This document shows positions 1-8,324 of a DNA stretch of 31,229 nucleotides, piece after piece. Source of the stretch: JAZNQN01 sp045656005 (GTDB lineage Bacteria > Bacillota > Clostridia > UMGS1883 > UMGS1540); contig JAZOQG010000018.1 of the NCBI GenBank assembly GCA_045656005.1, positions 1 through 31,229 of the forward strand, written 5' to 3'. Numbering within the stretch: the first letter of the stretch is position 1; each line of letters opens with the position of its first letter. The translations under genes were made by a program, and so were the position numbers. The notes below the pieces were generated by a model, which ran no database searches, was not told the origin of the DNA, and saw only the letters and a list, made by a program, of their open reading frames with translations.

Positions 1-722
1 CCACCAGATTCTAAAACTTCTTTTTGTCTTTGAATTTCAAATTCAATAGCTCCTTTTATGCTTCTAAATGAATTTAAATTCTTTGTTTCTGTTCTAGTAC
101 CAAATTCTTTTTGACCAACTGGTCTTATAGATACATTTACATCTGCACGAAGCGAACCTTCTTGCATTTTACAATCTGAAACTCCAATATATTCAAGTAT
201 TCCTTTTAATTTTTCAACATAAGCAACAGCTTCTTCAGCTGATCTCATATCTGGCTCTGATACTATTTCTATAAGAGGCACACCAGCTCTGTTTAAATCA
301 ACTAATGTTCCGCCTGTATAGTTATCATGAACTAATTTACCAGCATCATCTTCTATGTGAATTCTTGTAATTCCTATATTTTTAGTGCCGTTTTCAGTTT
401 CAATGGTTACATATCCGTTTTCGCAAAGGGGTAAATCAAACTGCGAAATCTGATAAGCCTTTGGAAGGTCGGGATAAAAATAATTTTTTCTGTCCTGCTT
501 GCAGAAATGCGCAATGGAGCAATTCATAGCAAGCCCTGCTTTTATTCCATACTCCACAACCTTTTTGTTAAGAGTAGGCAGTGTGCCTGGAAGTCCTATA
601 CAAACGGGGCAGCATCTTGTATTTTCCTCACCGCCGAACTTATTCTCGCAACTGCAATAAATTTTAGTGTCGGTTGAAAGCTCTGCATGTATTTCAAGAC
701 CTATAACTGTTTCGTATTTCAT
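1..722 (-). CDS. gatB: GatB, Asp/Glu-tRNA amidotransferase subunit B (N-terminal 240 residues, runs off left edge)
   Basis: GatB is the tRNA-binding kinase/transamidase subunit of the GatCAB complex, which converts Glu-tRNA(Gln) and Asp-tRNA(Asn) to the amidated forms in the cytoplasm. Translating down from an ATG at 722 gives the family start MKYETVIGLEIHAEL. A likely zinc site follows (C23, C25, C38, C41), then the conserved stretches LPGTLP (44-49), YPDLPKAYQIS, GITRIHIEDDAGK and NRAGVPLIEIVSEPD. The ATG overlaps the gatA stop by one base (TAATG), so translation is probably coupled. The C-terminal half lies outside the window. Codon use changes abruptly near residue 99 (position about 425). 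To the right, Gln is CAG and Leu mostly CTT; to the left, Gln is CAA, Leu mostly TTA and Glu nearly all GAA. The reading frame and family identity continue across the break. Confidence 0.95.
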   Translation of the reverse strand, partial: MKYETVIGLEIHAELSTDTKIYCSCENKFGGEENTRCCPVCIGLPGTLPTLNKKVVEYGIKAGLAMNCSIAHFCKQDRKNYFYPDLPKAYQISQFDLPLCENGYVTIETENGTKNIGITRIHIEDDAGKLVHDNYTGGTLVDLNRAGVPLIEIVSEPDMRSAEEAVAYVEKLKGILEYIGVSDCKMQEGSLRADVNVSIRPVGQKEFGTRTETKNLNSFRSIKGAIEFEIQRQKEVLESG

Positions 723-2185
723 TAGTTTGCACCTCCAACCATGGGTTTGAATTTTTCGTATGAGCCATTTTGCTCAAAAGCATATCCTGCTCTCAGTATA
801 TCACTGTCACCCATTGGCTTTCCTATAAGCTGAAGCCCGATAGGAAGCCCGTTTTTATCAAGTCCGCAGGGCATGCTCATTGCAGGAAGTCCTGCAATAT
901 TTATAGAAACTGTGCAAATATCAGCTGCATACATTTCTATCGGGTCTGCACTTTTTTCACCAAATCTCCATGCAGTATCAGGAGCAGTTGGTGATAAAAG
1001 TAAATCATACTTTTCAAATGCATTTTTGAAATCGTCACGAATAAGAGTTCTCATTTTTTGTGCTTTTTTGTAATAAGCATCGTAATAGCCTGAACTTAAA
1101 ACGAAAGTACCGAGCATAATTCTTCTCTTTACTTCTTTGCCAAAGCCTTCACTTCTTGTTTTGAAGTAAACTTCCTCAAGGTCTTTGCAGTCTTCTGCTC
1201 TGAAGCCAAATCTTATGCCGTCATACCTTGCAAGGTTTGAGCTTGCCTCAGCAGAAGAAATCATGTAATATGCCGCCAGAGCATAAGGAGTCATCGGAAG
1301 AGAACATTCTTCCACCAAAGCTCCCATTTCCTCGAATTTCTTTGCAGCAGAAAGAATTTTTTCTTTTGTTTCCGCACTTATCCCTTCACCGATATATTCC
1401 TTTGGAATACCTATTTTCATTCCTTTTACATCACCCGTAAGCACTGACATAAATGTTTCTTTTGTTTCAAAGGAAGTTGCATCCTTTTCGTCTTTTCCGC
1501 AAATGGCATCAAGCACCATTGCCGAGTCACGAACGTCTTTTGTAAACGGACCTATCTGGTCAAGAGATGACGCAAAAGCTACAAGCCCGTATCTTGAAAC
1601 CCTGCCGTAGGTAGGCTTCATCCCAACAACACCGCAAAAAGATGCGGGCTGACGGATTGAACCACCCGTATCACTTCCAAGAGCAAATATGGCCTCATCA
1701 GCAGATACTACTGCCGCACTTCCGCCGGAAGAACCTCCAGGAACTCTCTCTATGTCAAATGGGTTTTTGGTCTTTTTATAATATGAATTTTCAGTAGATG
1801 AGCCCATTGCAAATTCGTCCATATTTGTTTTGCCGAGCATAACACAGTCCGAAAGCTTTTCGAAAGCCGTAGCACTATATGGCGGCTCAAAATTATAAAG
1901 CATTTTAGACGCACATGTAGTTTTAACGTCTTTGGTGCAAATGTTGTCTTTTATAGCCATTGGTATTCCTGCAAGAGGAGACATCTTTTCTCCTGCAGCA
2001 ATTTTTTTGTCAATTTCTTCGGCTTTCTTTAATGCACTTTCTTTTGTGAGTGTAATATAACCTTCGACATCGTTTTCAACTTCTTCAATTCTCTCAAGTT
2101 GCACCTTTGTAAGCTCAAGAGAAGAAATCTCTTTTGTTTTGAGCATTTTGGAAAGCTCGTAAGCAGTTTTTTCATAAAGTTTCAT
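722..2185 (-). CDS. gatA: GatA, Asp/Glu-tRNA amidotransferase subunit A
   Basis: GatA is the glutaminase subunit of GatCAB, releasing ammonia from glutamine for transfer to misacylated tRNA on GatB. The 487-residue product has normal family length and the full amidase signature. The Ser-cisSer-Lys triad is visible: K79 in AIKDN, S152 in GGSSGGS (150-156) and nucleophile S176 in DTGGSIRQP. The C-terminal part carries the family stretch GLPAMSMPCG. It starts one base after the gatC stop, with a strong GGGAGGAG Shine-Dalgarno sequence lying over the last codons of gatC. It shares TAATG with gatB. The order gatC-gatA-gatB is the usual one in Bacillota. Confidence 0.97.
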   Translation of the reverse strand: MKLYEKTAYELSKMLKTKEISSLELTKVQLERIEEVENDVEGYITLTKESALKKAEEIDKKIAAGEKMSPLAGIPMAIKDNICTKDVKTTCASKMLYNFEPPYSATAFEKLSDCVMLGKTNMDEFAMGSSTENSYYKKTKNPFDIERVPGGSSGGSAAVVSADEAIFALGSDTGGSIRQPASFCGVVGMKPTYGRVSRYGLVAFASSLDQIGPFTKDVRDSAMVLDAICGKDEKDATSFETKETFMSVLTGDVKGMKIGIPKEYIGEGISAETKEKILSAAKKFEEMGALVEECSLPMTPYALAAYYMISSAEASSNLARYDGIRFGFRAEDCKDLEEVYFKTRSEGFGKEVKRRIMLGTFVLSSGYYDAYYKKAQKMRTLIRDDFKNAFEKYDLLLSPTAPDTAWRFGEKSADPIEMYAADICTVSINIAGLPAMSMPCGLDKNGLPIGLQLIGKPMGDSDILRAGYAFEQNGSYEKFKPMVGGAN

Positions 2186-2186
2186 A

Positions 2187-2486
2187 TTATTCTCCTCCCT
2201 GCTCTACAGTTTTTGGCACCAAAAATGTACTTTCATCCTTCATTGGTGCATTTTTAAGTATGTCTTTTTTGTCATAGGAAGGACATATCCTGTCTTCACG
2301 GAAAACATTGGAGCTTTCGCCTATATGCATCATGGGCGATGCATCTCCCAAATCTGCCTTTTGAAGTGTTGCAGCAAATTCAAGTATTCCTGACATTTCG
2401 TCTGTCAGACGGCTTTTTTCTTCATCTGCGAGATTGAGCCTTGAAAGCTTTGCTAAATGCTCAATTTCTTTTATAGTAATACTCAT
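2187..2486 (-). CDS. gatC: GatC, Asp/Glu-tRNA amidotransferase subunit C
   Basis: GatC is the small subunit that wraps around and stabilises GatA-GatB. The 99-residue protein has the usual length and N-terminal pattern (I-E-H-L-A-K-L-S-R-L at about residues 8-17), followed by the helical part around residues 25-45 and the extended tail with FREDR. It lies 14 bases downstream of prfA and one base upstream of gatA, with an AAAGG Shine-Dalgarno sequence in the short gap. No separate promoter is visible, so it is probably read through from prfA. Confidence 0.93.
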   Translation of the reverse strand: MSITIKEIEHLAKLSRLNLADEEKSRLTDEMSGILEFAATLQKADLGDASPMMHIGESSNVFREDRICPSYDKKDILKNAPMKDESTFLVPKTVEQGGE

Positions 2487-2500
2487 ATTATCAAACCTTT

Positions 2501-3565
2501 CTATTGAGATTTCAATTTCTCGCTCTGTTCGTTTGTGATAAGTGCATCAATAACCTCATCAAGGTCACCGTTTAAAAATCCTTCAAGACGGTGAATGGTA
2601 AGACCAATTCTATGGTCACTCACTCTTCCCTGCGGGAAATTGTATGTTCTTATTCTCTCACTTCTGTCACCCGTTCCAACCTGACTTTTTCTCTCAGAAG
2701 CAATAGCTTCATGCTGCTGAGATGCAATAAGGTCATAAAGACGTGAACGCAAAATTTTCATTGCCTTGTCTTTGTTTTTGTGCTGGCTCTTCTCGTCCTG
2801 GCATGAAACTACAAGACCTGTGGGCATATGTGTAATTCTTACCGCGGAATCTGTTGTGTTTACACACTGACCACCCGGTCCTCCTGCACGGAAAACATCT
2901 ATTCTCAAATCATTCTGATTTATTTCAACCTCAACCTCCTGCGCTTCAGGAAGCACTGCAACAGTAACGGTTGAAGTATGAATTCTGCCTGACGATTCTG
3001 TTTCGGGTACGCGCTGAACTCTATGCACACCGCTCTCAAATTTAAGACGTGAGTATGCACCTGCACCCTCTATCATAAACGAGATTTCCTTAATTCCGCC
3101 AATATCTGTCATGTTGGAGCTTAAAACTTCAACCTTCCATCGTCTCGCCTCGGCATACATGGAGTACATTCTGTAAAGGTCTGCCGCAAAAAGTGCCGCT
3201 TCATCTCCACCTGCACCACCGCGAATTTCCACAATAACGTTCTTTTCGTCATTTGGGTCCTTGGGAAGAAGTAAAATTTTAAGTTCTTCTTCGAATACGG
3301 GGATATTTCCCTCGTTTTCTTCAATCTCAAGCTGCAAAAGTTCACGCATTTCGCCATCACTTTCTTCTTTAAGCATTTCTTTGGCATCAGCTACTGCATC
3401 AACAGCCTTTTTGTATTCACGATACTTCTCTATAATAGGAGAAATATCCGAATGCTCTTTCATAAGTTTTCTCCAGTTTTCCTGGTCTGCAATGACCGCA
3501 GGATCCGAAATACTTTCAGAAAGCTCTTTATATCTTTCCTCTAAAAAAGCCAGTTTTTCGTACAA
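2501..3565 (-). CDS. prfA: Peptide chain release factor 1 (RF1)
   Basis: RF1 terminates translation at UAA and UAG. At 354 residues it has the normal length. Domain 1 is the helical N-terminus (1-100). Domain 2 holds the stop-codon-reading PxT tripeptide, seen as P187-E188-T189 in RVPETESSGRIHTS; RF2 would have SPF here. The peptidyl-transferase motif GGQ is at 231-233 in RAGGPGGQCVN. The stop-recognition motif and the absence of an RF2-type frameshift make RF1 secure. The gene starts one base after the stop of the csaB fusion gene, so it sits inside the cell-wall-polymer operon. No HemK/PrmC methyltransferase gene, a common prfA neighbour, is present here. Confidence 0.97.
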   Translation of the reverse strand: MYEKLAFLEERYKELSESISDPAVIADQENWRKLMKEHSDISPIIEKYREYKKAVDAVADAKEMLKEESDGEMRELLQLEIEENEGNIPVFEEELKILLLPKDPNDEKNVIVEIRGGAGGDEAALFAADLYRMYSMYAEARRWKVEVLSSNMTDIGGIKEISFMIEGAGAYSRLKFESGVHRVQRVPETESSGRIHTSTVTVAVLPEAQEVEVEINQNDLRIDVFRAGGPGGQCVNTTDSAVRITHMPTGLVVSCQDEKSQHKNKDKAMKILRSRLYDLIASQQHEAIASERKSQVGTGDRSERIRTYNFPQGRVSDHRIGLTIHRLEGFLNGDLDEVIDALITNEQSEKLKSQ

Positions 3566-3566
3566 A

Positions 3567-5786
3567 TCAGTTCATCCTTTCACCATTTATCATTTCAGCG
3601 GCAATTTCTGCGTTTTTAAATGCAAGGCGTTTCATTTCCTCCGACTTTTTACGCAGATAATCACATTCACTCTCATAATTTTCCATAATTTCTTTTATAT
3701 AAGCCTCTGCCGTTTTCTCGTCAAAACGGGTGGCGCTTAAAAACTTTTTCTGCCCAACATATTCCATAAATCCGTCAATTTTCGGGTCATAAGAAATACC
3801 AATGCACGGAATTTGATTGCCGACAGCAAAAATAAGAGTATGAAGTCTCATTCCCAAAACCACGGTACATGAAGATATGAATGATACCATATCCTCAACA
3901 CCATATTGCTTATCGATAACATAACCTTTTCCGACTGCATCGCAAAGCTCTTTTGAAATTTTAATGTCCCCCGGGTACTTCATAGGTATAAATATGGGAT
4001 AAAGACCATATCTTTCCGTTGCATTTTTTATAGTTTTAGAAACCTTTTCTATAAATTTGGGGTCGTTTTCCGACCACGAGCGGACAGATACACCCAAAAT
4101 TTTCTTCTCTTTTATTCCTTCTTTTTCTAAAATTTCAAAAAGTGTGTTGTTTTTAATTGTAAGTCCCACAGCAGGATCAGCCGTAACCTCGTAAGGCACG
4201 CCCTGACATATTCTTTCAAATTCCTTTGCACTCATTTCTTCACGTAAAGTAATTTTATCAGCTTTCTTAAGAACTGAACAAACCATTTTAACGTGTTCAT
4301 TTTTAACGGGGCCTATTCCGTTTGCATACGCAAAAACTTTACAACCAACTTTTTTTGCCAAATTCATAACAAAAAGATAGTAGTAAAGAGATTTTGCCGA
4401 GGTTGCATCCTGAATAAGACTTCCGCCGCCCGATAAAAGCATTTTGGAACTTTTAAGTGCTCTGTATAGCTTTATAGGACGGAAACGGTGCACAGTGTCA
4501 ACCATGCAGTGTTCTTTCCCGAGCTTGGGTTTTTTAGTTAAAATCAAAAATCTTGTATCAGGCATAACAAGTCTTATATCGCGAAGTATCGCCATCAAAA
4601 GTGCATCGTCACCGCTGTTGTTAAAGCCGTAATATCCCGACAAAACAACATCGTATTTCTTTTCTTCTTTCGCTCTTTTTAAAACGCTTTCATATATTCT
4701 GATATGCTCCGAGGCAAGATTTTCGGAAGAGAAAACCCCTGTTGCCCTTTCATAAAGTGCCTGTCCCATTTTAACGCGAAGCTGCTCGTTTTCAATAAGC
4801 CTTGAAAGTTTTTCGCAAAAGCCTTCTACATCTTCTGCCTCAAAAAGAAAGCCTGTTTTTCCATCTTCAACCAAGTCGCTTATACCGCCAACGTCACTTG
4901 CTACAAGCGGTTTTTTAAGCCTTGCACCTTCAAGCATAACGTAGGGAAAACTTTCGCTTCTCGATGTAATTGTATTTATGTCAATAGCATTTATAAAACT
5001 ATAAATATCTTTTATAAAGCCACAGAAAATAAACCTGTCCTCAACGCCCTCCTGCTTTGCAATTTTGCGTAGTGCGCTTTCTCCTTCTCTGCCGCCTGCA
5101 AGTAAAAACTTAACATTTTTATATTTTTTTGCCGCCATCGCACAGCCACGCATAAAAATATCGTGACCTTTAACGTGGTCGTGTCTACCGATAATACCAA
5201 CCAAAACTTCTCCATCTTCCGGCACATAACCTATTCTTTTATAAAAATCTTCTTTCTCGTCATAAGAAATAGAGTCTGAAAAATTCATGCCGTTATAAAC
5301 TGTGTATATATCATTCGGATTAAATCCACGCAGTGAAAGCATTTTTTTAAAGCTTGTGGAAACGGCAATATAATAGTCCATTTTTTTTAGGGCATAGGTA
5401 TTAAGCCCCGTGAAAACGATTTTCTTGTAAATTCCGTCAAAGTCAAGAAGATAATCGCTATGCATCGTGGTAATCACGGGAACATGAAGTTTCTTCTTTA
5501 TTTTTGAAATTATAAAATTTGCTCTTGCACCGTGACAATGCACAATATCAAATCCGTCTTCCTTTACCATTCTTTCGATTTCCGAAAGCACGGACATATC
5601 AAATCTGTTTTTCTGATTTAAAAGCACCGTATCAATATCTCTCTCCAGAATTTCCTGATAGAAAACACCGTCCATAAAACAGACCATTTTAACATCGCAT
5701 TTAAATTTAAGCGAATCCAGAAGTGCAAAAAGATGGGTTTTTGCACCGCCGCTGTCACCACCGCTTATTAAAAACAATACCTTCAT
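3567..5786 (-). CDS. csaB: Fusion of GT4 glycosyltransferase and CsaB polysaccharide pyruvyltransferase
   Basis: The 739-residue product joins two full enzymes. Residues 1-372 are a GT-B, family 4 glycosyltransferase: N-terminal Rossmann start MKVLFLISGGDSGGAKTH, donor-domain GIIGRHDHVKG (198-207) and the EX7E pair E278/E286 in SESFPYVMLEGARL. Residues 377-739 are a CsaB-type pyruvyltransferase, with the start YYGFNNSGDDA (385-395) and the conserved histidine about residue 649 in GMRLHTLIF. CsaB transfers pyruvate from phosphoenolpyruvate to a ManNAc-type sugar of the secondary cell wall polymer, making the ligand of SLH domains. The first half probably adds a sugar to the same polymer (inference). 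An AAAGGGTGA Shine-Dalgarno sequence lies in the last codons of the upstream gene. No membrane segment or signal peptide is seen, so it is a cytoplasmic or peripheral enzyme. Confidence 0.9.
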   Translation of the reverse strand: MKVLFLISGGDSGGAKTHLFALLDSLKFKCDVKMVCFMDGVFYQEILERDIDTVLLNQKNRFDMSVLSEIERMVKEDGFDIVHCHGARANFIISKIKKKLHVPVITTMHSDYLLDFDGIYKKIVFTGLNTYALKKMDYYIAVSTSFKKMLSLRGFNPNDIYTVYNGMNFSDSISYDEKEDFYKRIGYVPEDGEVLVGIIGRHDHVKGHDIFMRGCAMAAKKYKNVKFLLAGGREGESALRKIAKQEGVEDRFIFCGFIKDIYSFINAIDINTITSRSESFPYVMLEGARLKKPLVASDVGGISDLVEDGKTGFLFEAEDVEGFCEKLSRLIENEQLRVKMGQALYERATGVFSSENLASEHIRIYESVLKRAKEEKKYDVVLSGYYGFNNSGDDALLMAILRDIRLVMPDTRFLILTKKPKLGKEHCMVDTVHRFRPIKLYRALKSSKMLLSGGGSLIQDATSAKSLYYYLFVMNLAKKVGCKVFAYANGIGPVKNEHVKMVCSVLKKADKITLREEMSAKEFERICQGVPYEVTADPAVGLTIKNNTLFEILEKEGIKEKKILGVSVRSWSENDPKFIEKVSKTIKNATERYGLYPIFIPMKYPGDIKISKELCDAVGKGYVIDKQYGVEDMVSFISSCTVVLGMRLHTLIFAVGNQIPCIGISYDPKIDGFMEYVGQKKFLSATRFDEKTAEAYIKEIMENYESECDYLRKKSEEMKRLAFKNAEIAAEMINGERMN

Positions 5787-5790
5787 TATC

Positions 5791-7293
5791 TCACCCTTTT
5801 GAAGAAATTTTAACTGCCGCCATCGCTACTCCTATGGAAACAAAAAATGCAAACATTACTCTCGGATAAAACCATACATATTCTGCAAAGCCTATTGTCA
5901 AAATGCCCATCATTGCGGCGGCTGCTGAAATGCAGTAATACTTCATTCTTCCCTTTTCGCACTTTTTTGCCGCAGAATATGTTCGTGCAATCAGGCATAT
6001 TATCAAAAGCGAAAATGTAATGAGCCCCAAAATACCCATTTCCGCAAAAACTTCCATAAAGAGCATGTGTGTGTGCGGTGCTTCAGCCGATGATGCAACC
6101 GCAAAGGAAGGGTAAACCTCCGAAAAAGCACCGGGACCCAGTCCCACTCCCGTATGCCAGTATTCCTTTAGCATATCGAGAACACCGGTCCATATGTCGA
6201 TTCTGTAAGAGCTTGATGTATCCTCCAGGTTTCCTATAGTCATAAATCTGTCAAGAATGCTCTGAGGAAGAAGAGGTATCATAAAAATACCAAGCACTAT
6301 AAGTGCAGGAAGCATTTTTTTGTTATACAAAATAACAAAAGTTAAAGCTGCTACCATAAAGCCAAGCCAGCCTGAACGTGAATATGTGAAAAGAAGTGCC
6401 GCAAAAGGAATTAAAAGCATCAAAAGTGCTATGGTTTTTCCTTTTACACTATCCCTTGTAACTGCATAGGAAAAACAAAACGGGAAAAATATTATCAAAA
6501 ACTCTGCAAAGTTATTGGGGTTTGCCCATGTCGAAAAAACACGTCCGGGCATATTACCGTTAAGGTCAGTATCTGTCAAAAGGACATCAACCTCAACTCC
6601 AAGTATTTTCTGACAAATTGCAATACTTCCCGTCAGAACGAGACTTAAAAATATCATGCCGCACATTTTGTCAAATCTCTTTTCGTCTGTAAGATTGGCA
6701 AAAGTTACTGTGCAAAGAATAATTGATGTTACAAAAAACATAAGTACTCTTATGCTGTCCCCCAAATCCTTAGAAATCATTACAGAAAGTAGCAACGAAA
6801 TTACAAACAATATAAAGGGAAGCCAGATTCTCTCTGCATTTTTTCCTACCTTGTCCCCTTTTGAAACCGAAACAAAATAAAATAAAACGCATACTGCCGC
6901 AAACATAAGTCCGAAAGCATTGTTCCATATTTCGTGAGGGCACAGAAAAACGACAAAAACACCAAAAAGCAAAAAGCTTTCGGGTTTGAAAATTTTGCTC
7001 TCCCCAAGGAAAAACCTTGCTCCTCTAAACAGGAAACCGCTTTCAGATAATGAATACAGCCTTTTTGCAAAAGCCAATATCCTGTCACATATTAACTTTA
7101 AAACTTTGTAAAAGTATGACCCTTCTCTGTTTATTTCTTCTCCTGCACCTTTTAAGGCTTTGGCAAAGAATGTTCCGCCAAGAACACCCGAGCAAAAATC
7201 AATTACTTCCTGCGTTGCCAAATATAAAACACTATTTTTCAAAAAGGTGTAAAAAGTCATGAGAAAGGACACAAAAACACTTGTTTTTAACAT
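5791..7293 (-). CDS. Wzy/O-antigen-ligase-like polysaccharide polymerase or ligase
   Basis: The 500-residue protein is strongly hydrophobic, with about ten to twelve membrane spans starting near residue 110. It has Wzy_C/O-antigen-ligase features: the segment WANPNNFAEFLIIFFPF (about 250-266), the large loop after VGLGPGAF, and the conserved PHTHMLFMEVFAEMG late in the protein. Such proteins polymerise lipid-linked repeat units or join them to an acceptor on the outer membrane face. In a Gram-positive with CsaB and a flippase next door, a secondary cell wall polymer is the likely product (inference). The stop is 4 bases before the GT4-CsaB gene. The start follows DUF4330 by 16 bases, with GAAAGG as Shine-Dalgarno. 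Polymerase and ligase roles cannot be told apart here. The roughly 100 residues before the first loop carry a charged helix region. Confidence 0.78.
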   Translation of the reverse strand: MLKTSVFVSFLMTFYTFLKNSVLYLATQEVIDFCSGVLGGTFFAKALKGAGEEINREGSYFYKVLKLICDRILAFAKRLYSLSESGFLFRGARFFLGESKIFKPESFLLFGVFVVFLCPHEIWNNAFGLMFAAVCVLFYFVSVSKGDKVGKNAERIWLPFILFVISLLLSVMISKDLGDSIRVLMFFVTSIILCTVTFANLTDEKRFDKMCGMIFLSLVLTGSIAICQKILGVEVDVLLTDTDLNGNMPGRVFSTWANPNNFAEFLIIFFPFCFSYAVTRDSVKGKTIALLMLLIPFAALLFTYSRSGWLGFMVAALTFVILYNKKMLPALIVLGIFMIPLLPQSILDRFMTIGNLEDTSSSYRIDIWTGVLDMLKEYWHTGVGLGPGAFSEVYPSFAVASSAEAPHTHMLFMEVFAEMGILGLITFSLLIICLIARTYSAAKKCEKGRMKYYCISAAAAMMGILTIGFAEYVWFYPRVMFAFFVSIGVAMAAVKISSKG

Positions 7294-7309
7294 AATAAAA
7301 GCCTTTCGC

Positions 7310-7789
7310 CTAATTTATATCTGAAACCTTTAAATAAATTTTTGCCTTGCCTACTCTTACGGTGAACGTGTGACCAACTCCATAAGTCTCACCATCTATA
7401 ACTGCACCTAAATCTTCGAGTTTTCCTGTCATTTCGCCTTTTATTGTTATGCTGGAAAATCCTTCTTTTTCGCTTGTAACCACTTTGCCCTGACTGTTAG
7501 GATAATAAACCTTTGACGGAGCCACTTCAAAGGAAGTTACTTTTCCCATTACAATGTCTTTGTCAGCATCAAAAATAGTTTCGCCAACTTTAACGTGCTC
7601 TGTAACGTAGTCATAAACTTCATCAGTGTGAAATTCCATAGTGAAAGTTTCAGGTGCATTTTCTGCTACGGCTTTTCTGTCCATAAGCTTTTTGCCGCCA
7701 AAAATTAAAACTGCCGCCACAAGCACCAAAAGCACCAAAAGGTCAATTATGTTTATTTTTCCAAAAAGTTTTCCGTTTTTATCAATCAT
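7310..7789 (-). CDS. DUF4330-type single-pass membrane protein
   Basis: The 159-residue protein begins MIDKNGKLFGKINIIDLLVL, a pattern typical of DUF4330 proteins. One membrane span (about residues 14-30) is followed by an extracytoplasmic beta-rich domain with a TxExHTDEVYDYV segment and repeated short strands to the C-terminus. The biochemical role of DUF4330 is unknown to me. Its start overlaps the acetyltransferase stop by 8 bases and it precedes the Wzy-like gene, so it is translated with the polymer genes. An accessory role in polymer export or assembly is inference from this position only. Family assignment rests on recalled sequence pattern, not on a search. Confidence 0.7.
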   Translation of the reverse strand: MIDKNGKLFGKINIIDLLVLLVLVAAVLIFGGKKLMDRKAVAENAPETFTMEFHTDEVYDYVTEHVKVGETIFDADKDIVMGKVTSFEVAPSKVYYPNSQGKVVTSEKEGFSSITIKGEMTGKLEDLGAVIDGETYGVGHTFTVRVGKAKIYLKVSDIN

Positions 7790-8324
7790 GTTTATTCTCC
7801 TCGTTTCTATATTTTATTACTCTAGCAGGGTTTCCTCCAACCACTGCGTAAGGTTCAACATTTTTTGTTACAATAGCACCTGCCGCAATTATGGCACCAT
7901 TTCCTATATTTACACCAGGCATTATAAGAGCATTCGCCCCTATCCACACATCGTTTCCTATTGTAACCTTTTTCTTAGGCGCCGTCTGAAGCCGCATTGG
8001 AATACTTAAATCCTCTGTTTCATGATTTTGTGTGAAAATCATAACTCCGGGTGCCATCATAACATCATTTCCTATTGTAAGAGGTCCTGCCACTCTGCAG
8101 TAAAGCCCTATTCCCGAGTTATTTCCTATTTCTATTCCTAAGCCTGATGCCAGAAATGCTCCGTGCTCAATATTAACGTTTTTGCCGCATTTATCAAACA
8201 TACCTTTTGCACAAAGCCCTCTTATTTGCTTTGAAAAAAAACTATAAGGTGCAGAGGATGACGGAAGATGTCTTGCGAAAAAGTAATATAACGCATAGGA
8301 AAATGCTCTAACTAGCCTTTTCAT
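7782..8324 (-). CDS. Left-handed beta-helix (hexapeptide-repeat) acetyltransferase
   Basis: The 180-residue protein carries hexapeptide repeats ([LIV]-G-x4 pattern) from about residue 48 to 165, for example IEIGNN, LTIGND, VTIGND, VWIGAN and VNIGNG, then the typical ending VVGGNPARVIKYR. H101 in TQNHETED sits where the catalytic histidine of maltose/galactoside/WcaF-like O-acetyltransferases lies. It probably transfers acetyl from acetyl-CoA to a sugar of the polymer made by this operon; the exact acceptor cannot be read. It overlaps murJ by 17 bases and DUF4330 by 8. A strong AAGGAGG Shine-Dalgarno sequence lies inside the end of murJ. The N-terminal 40 residues are basic and aromatic, perhaps for membrane association. 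Confidence 0.85.
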   Translation of the reverse strand: MKRLVRAFSYALYYFFARHLPSSSAPYSFFSKQIRGLCAKGMFDKCGKNVNIEHGAFLASGLGIEIGNNSGIGLYCRVAGPLTIGNDVMMAPGVMIFTQNHETEDLSIPMRLQTAPKKKVTIGNDVWIGANALIMPGVNIGNGAIIAAGAIVTKNVEPYAVVGGNPARVIKYRNEENKHD

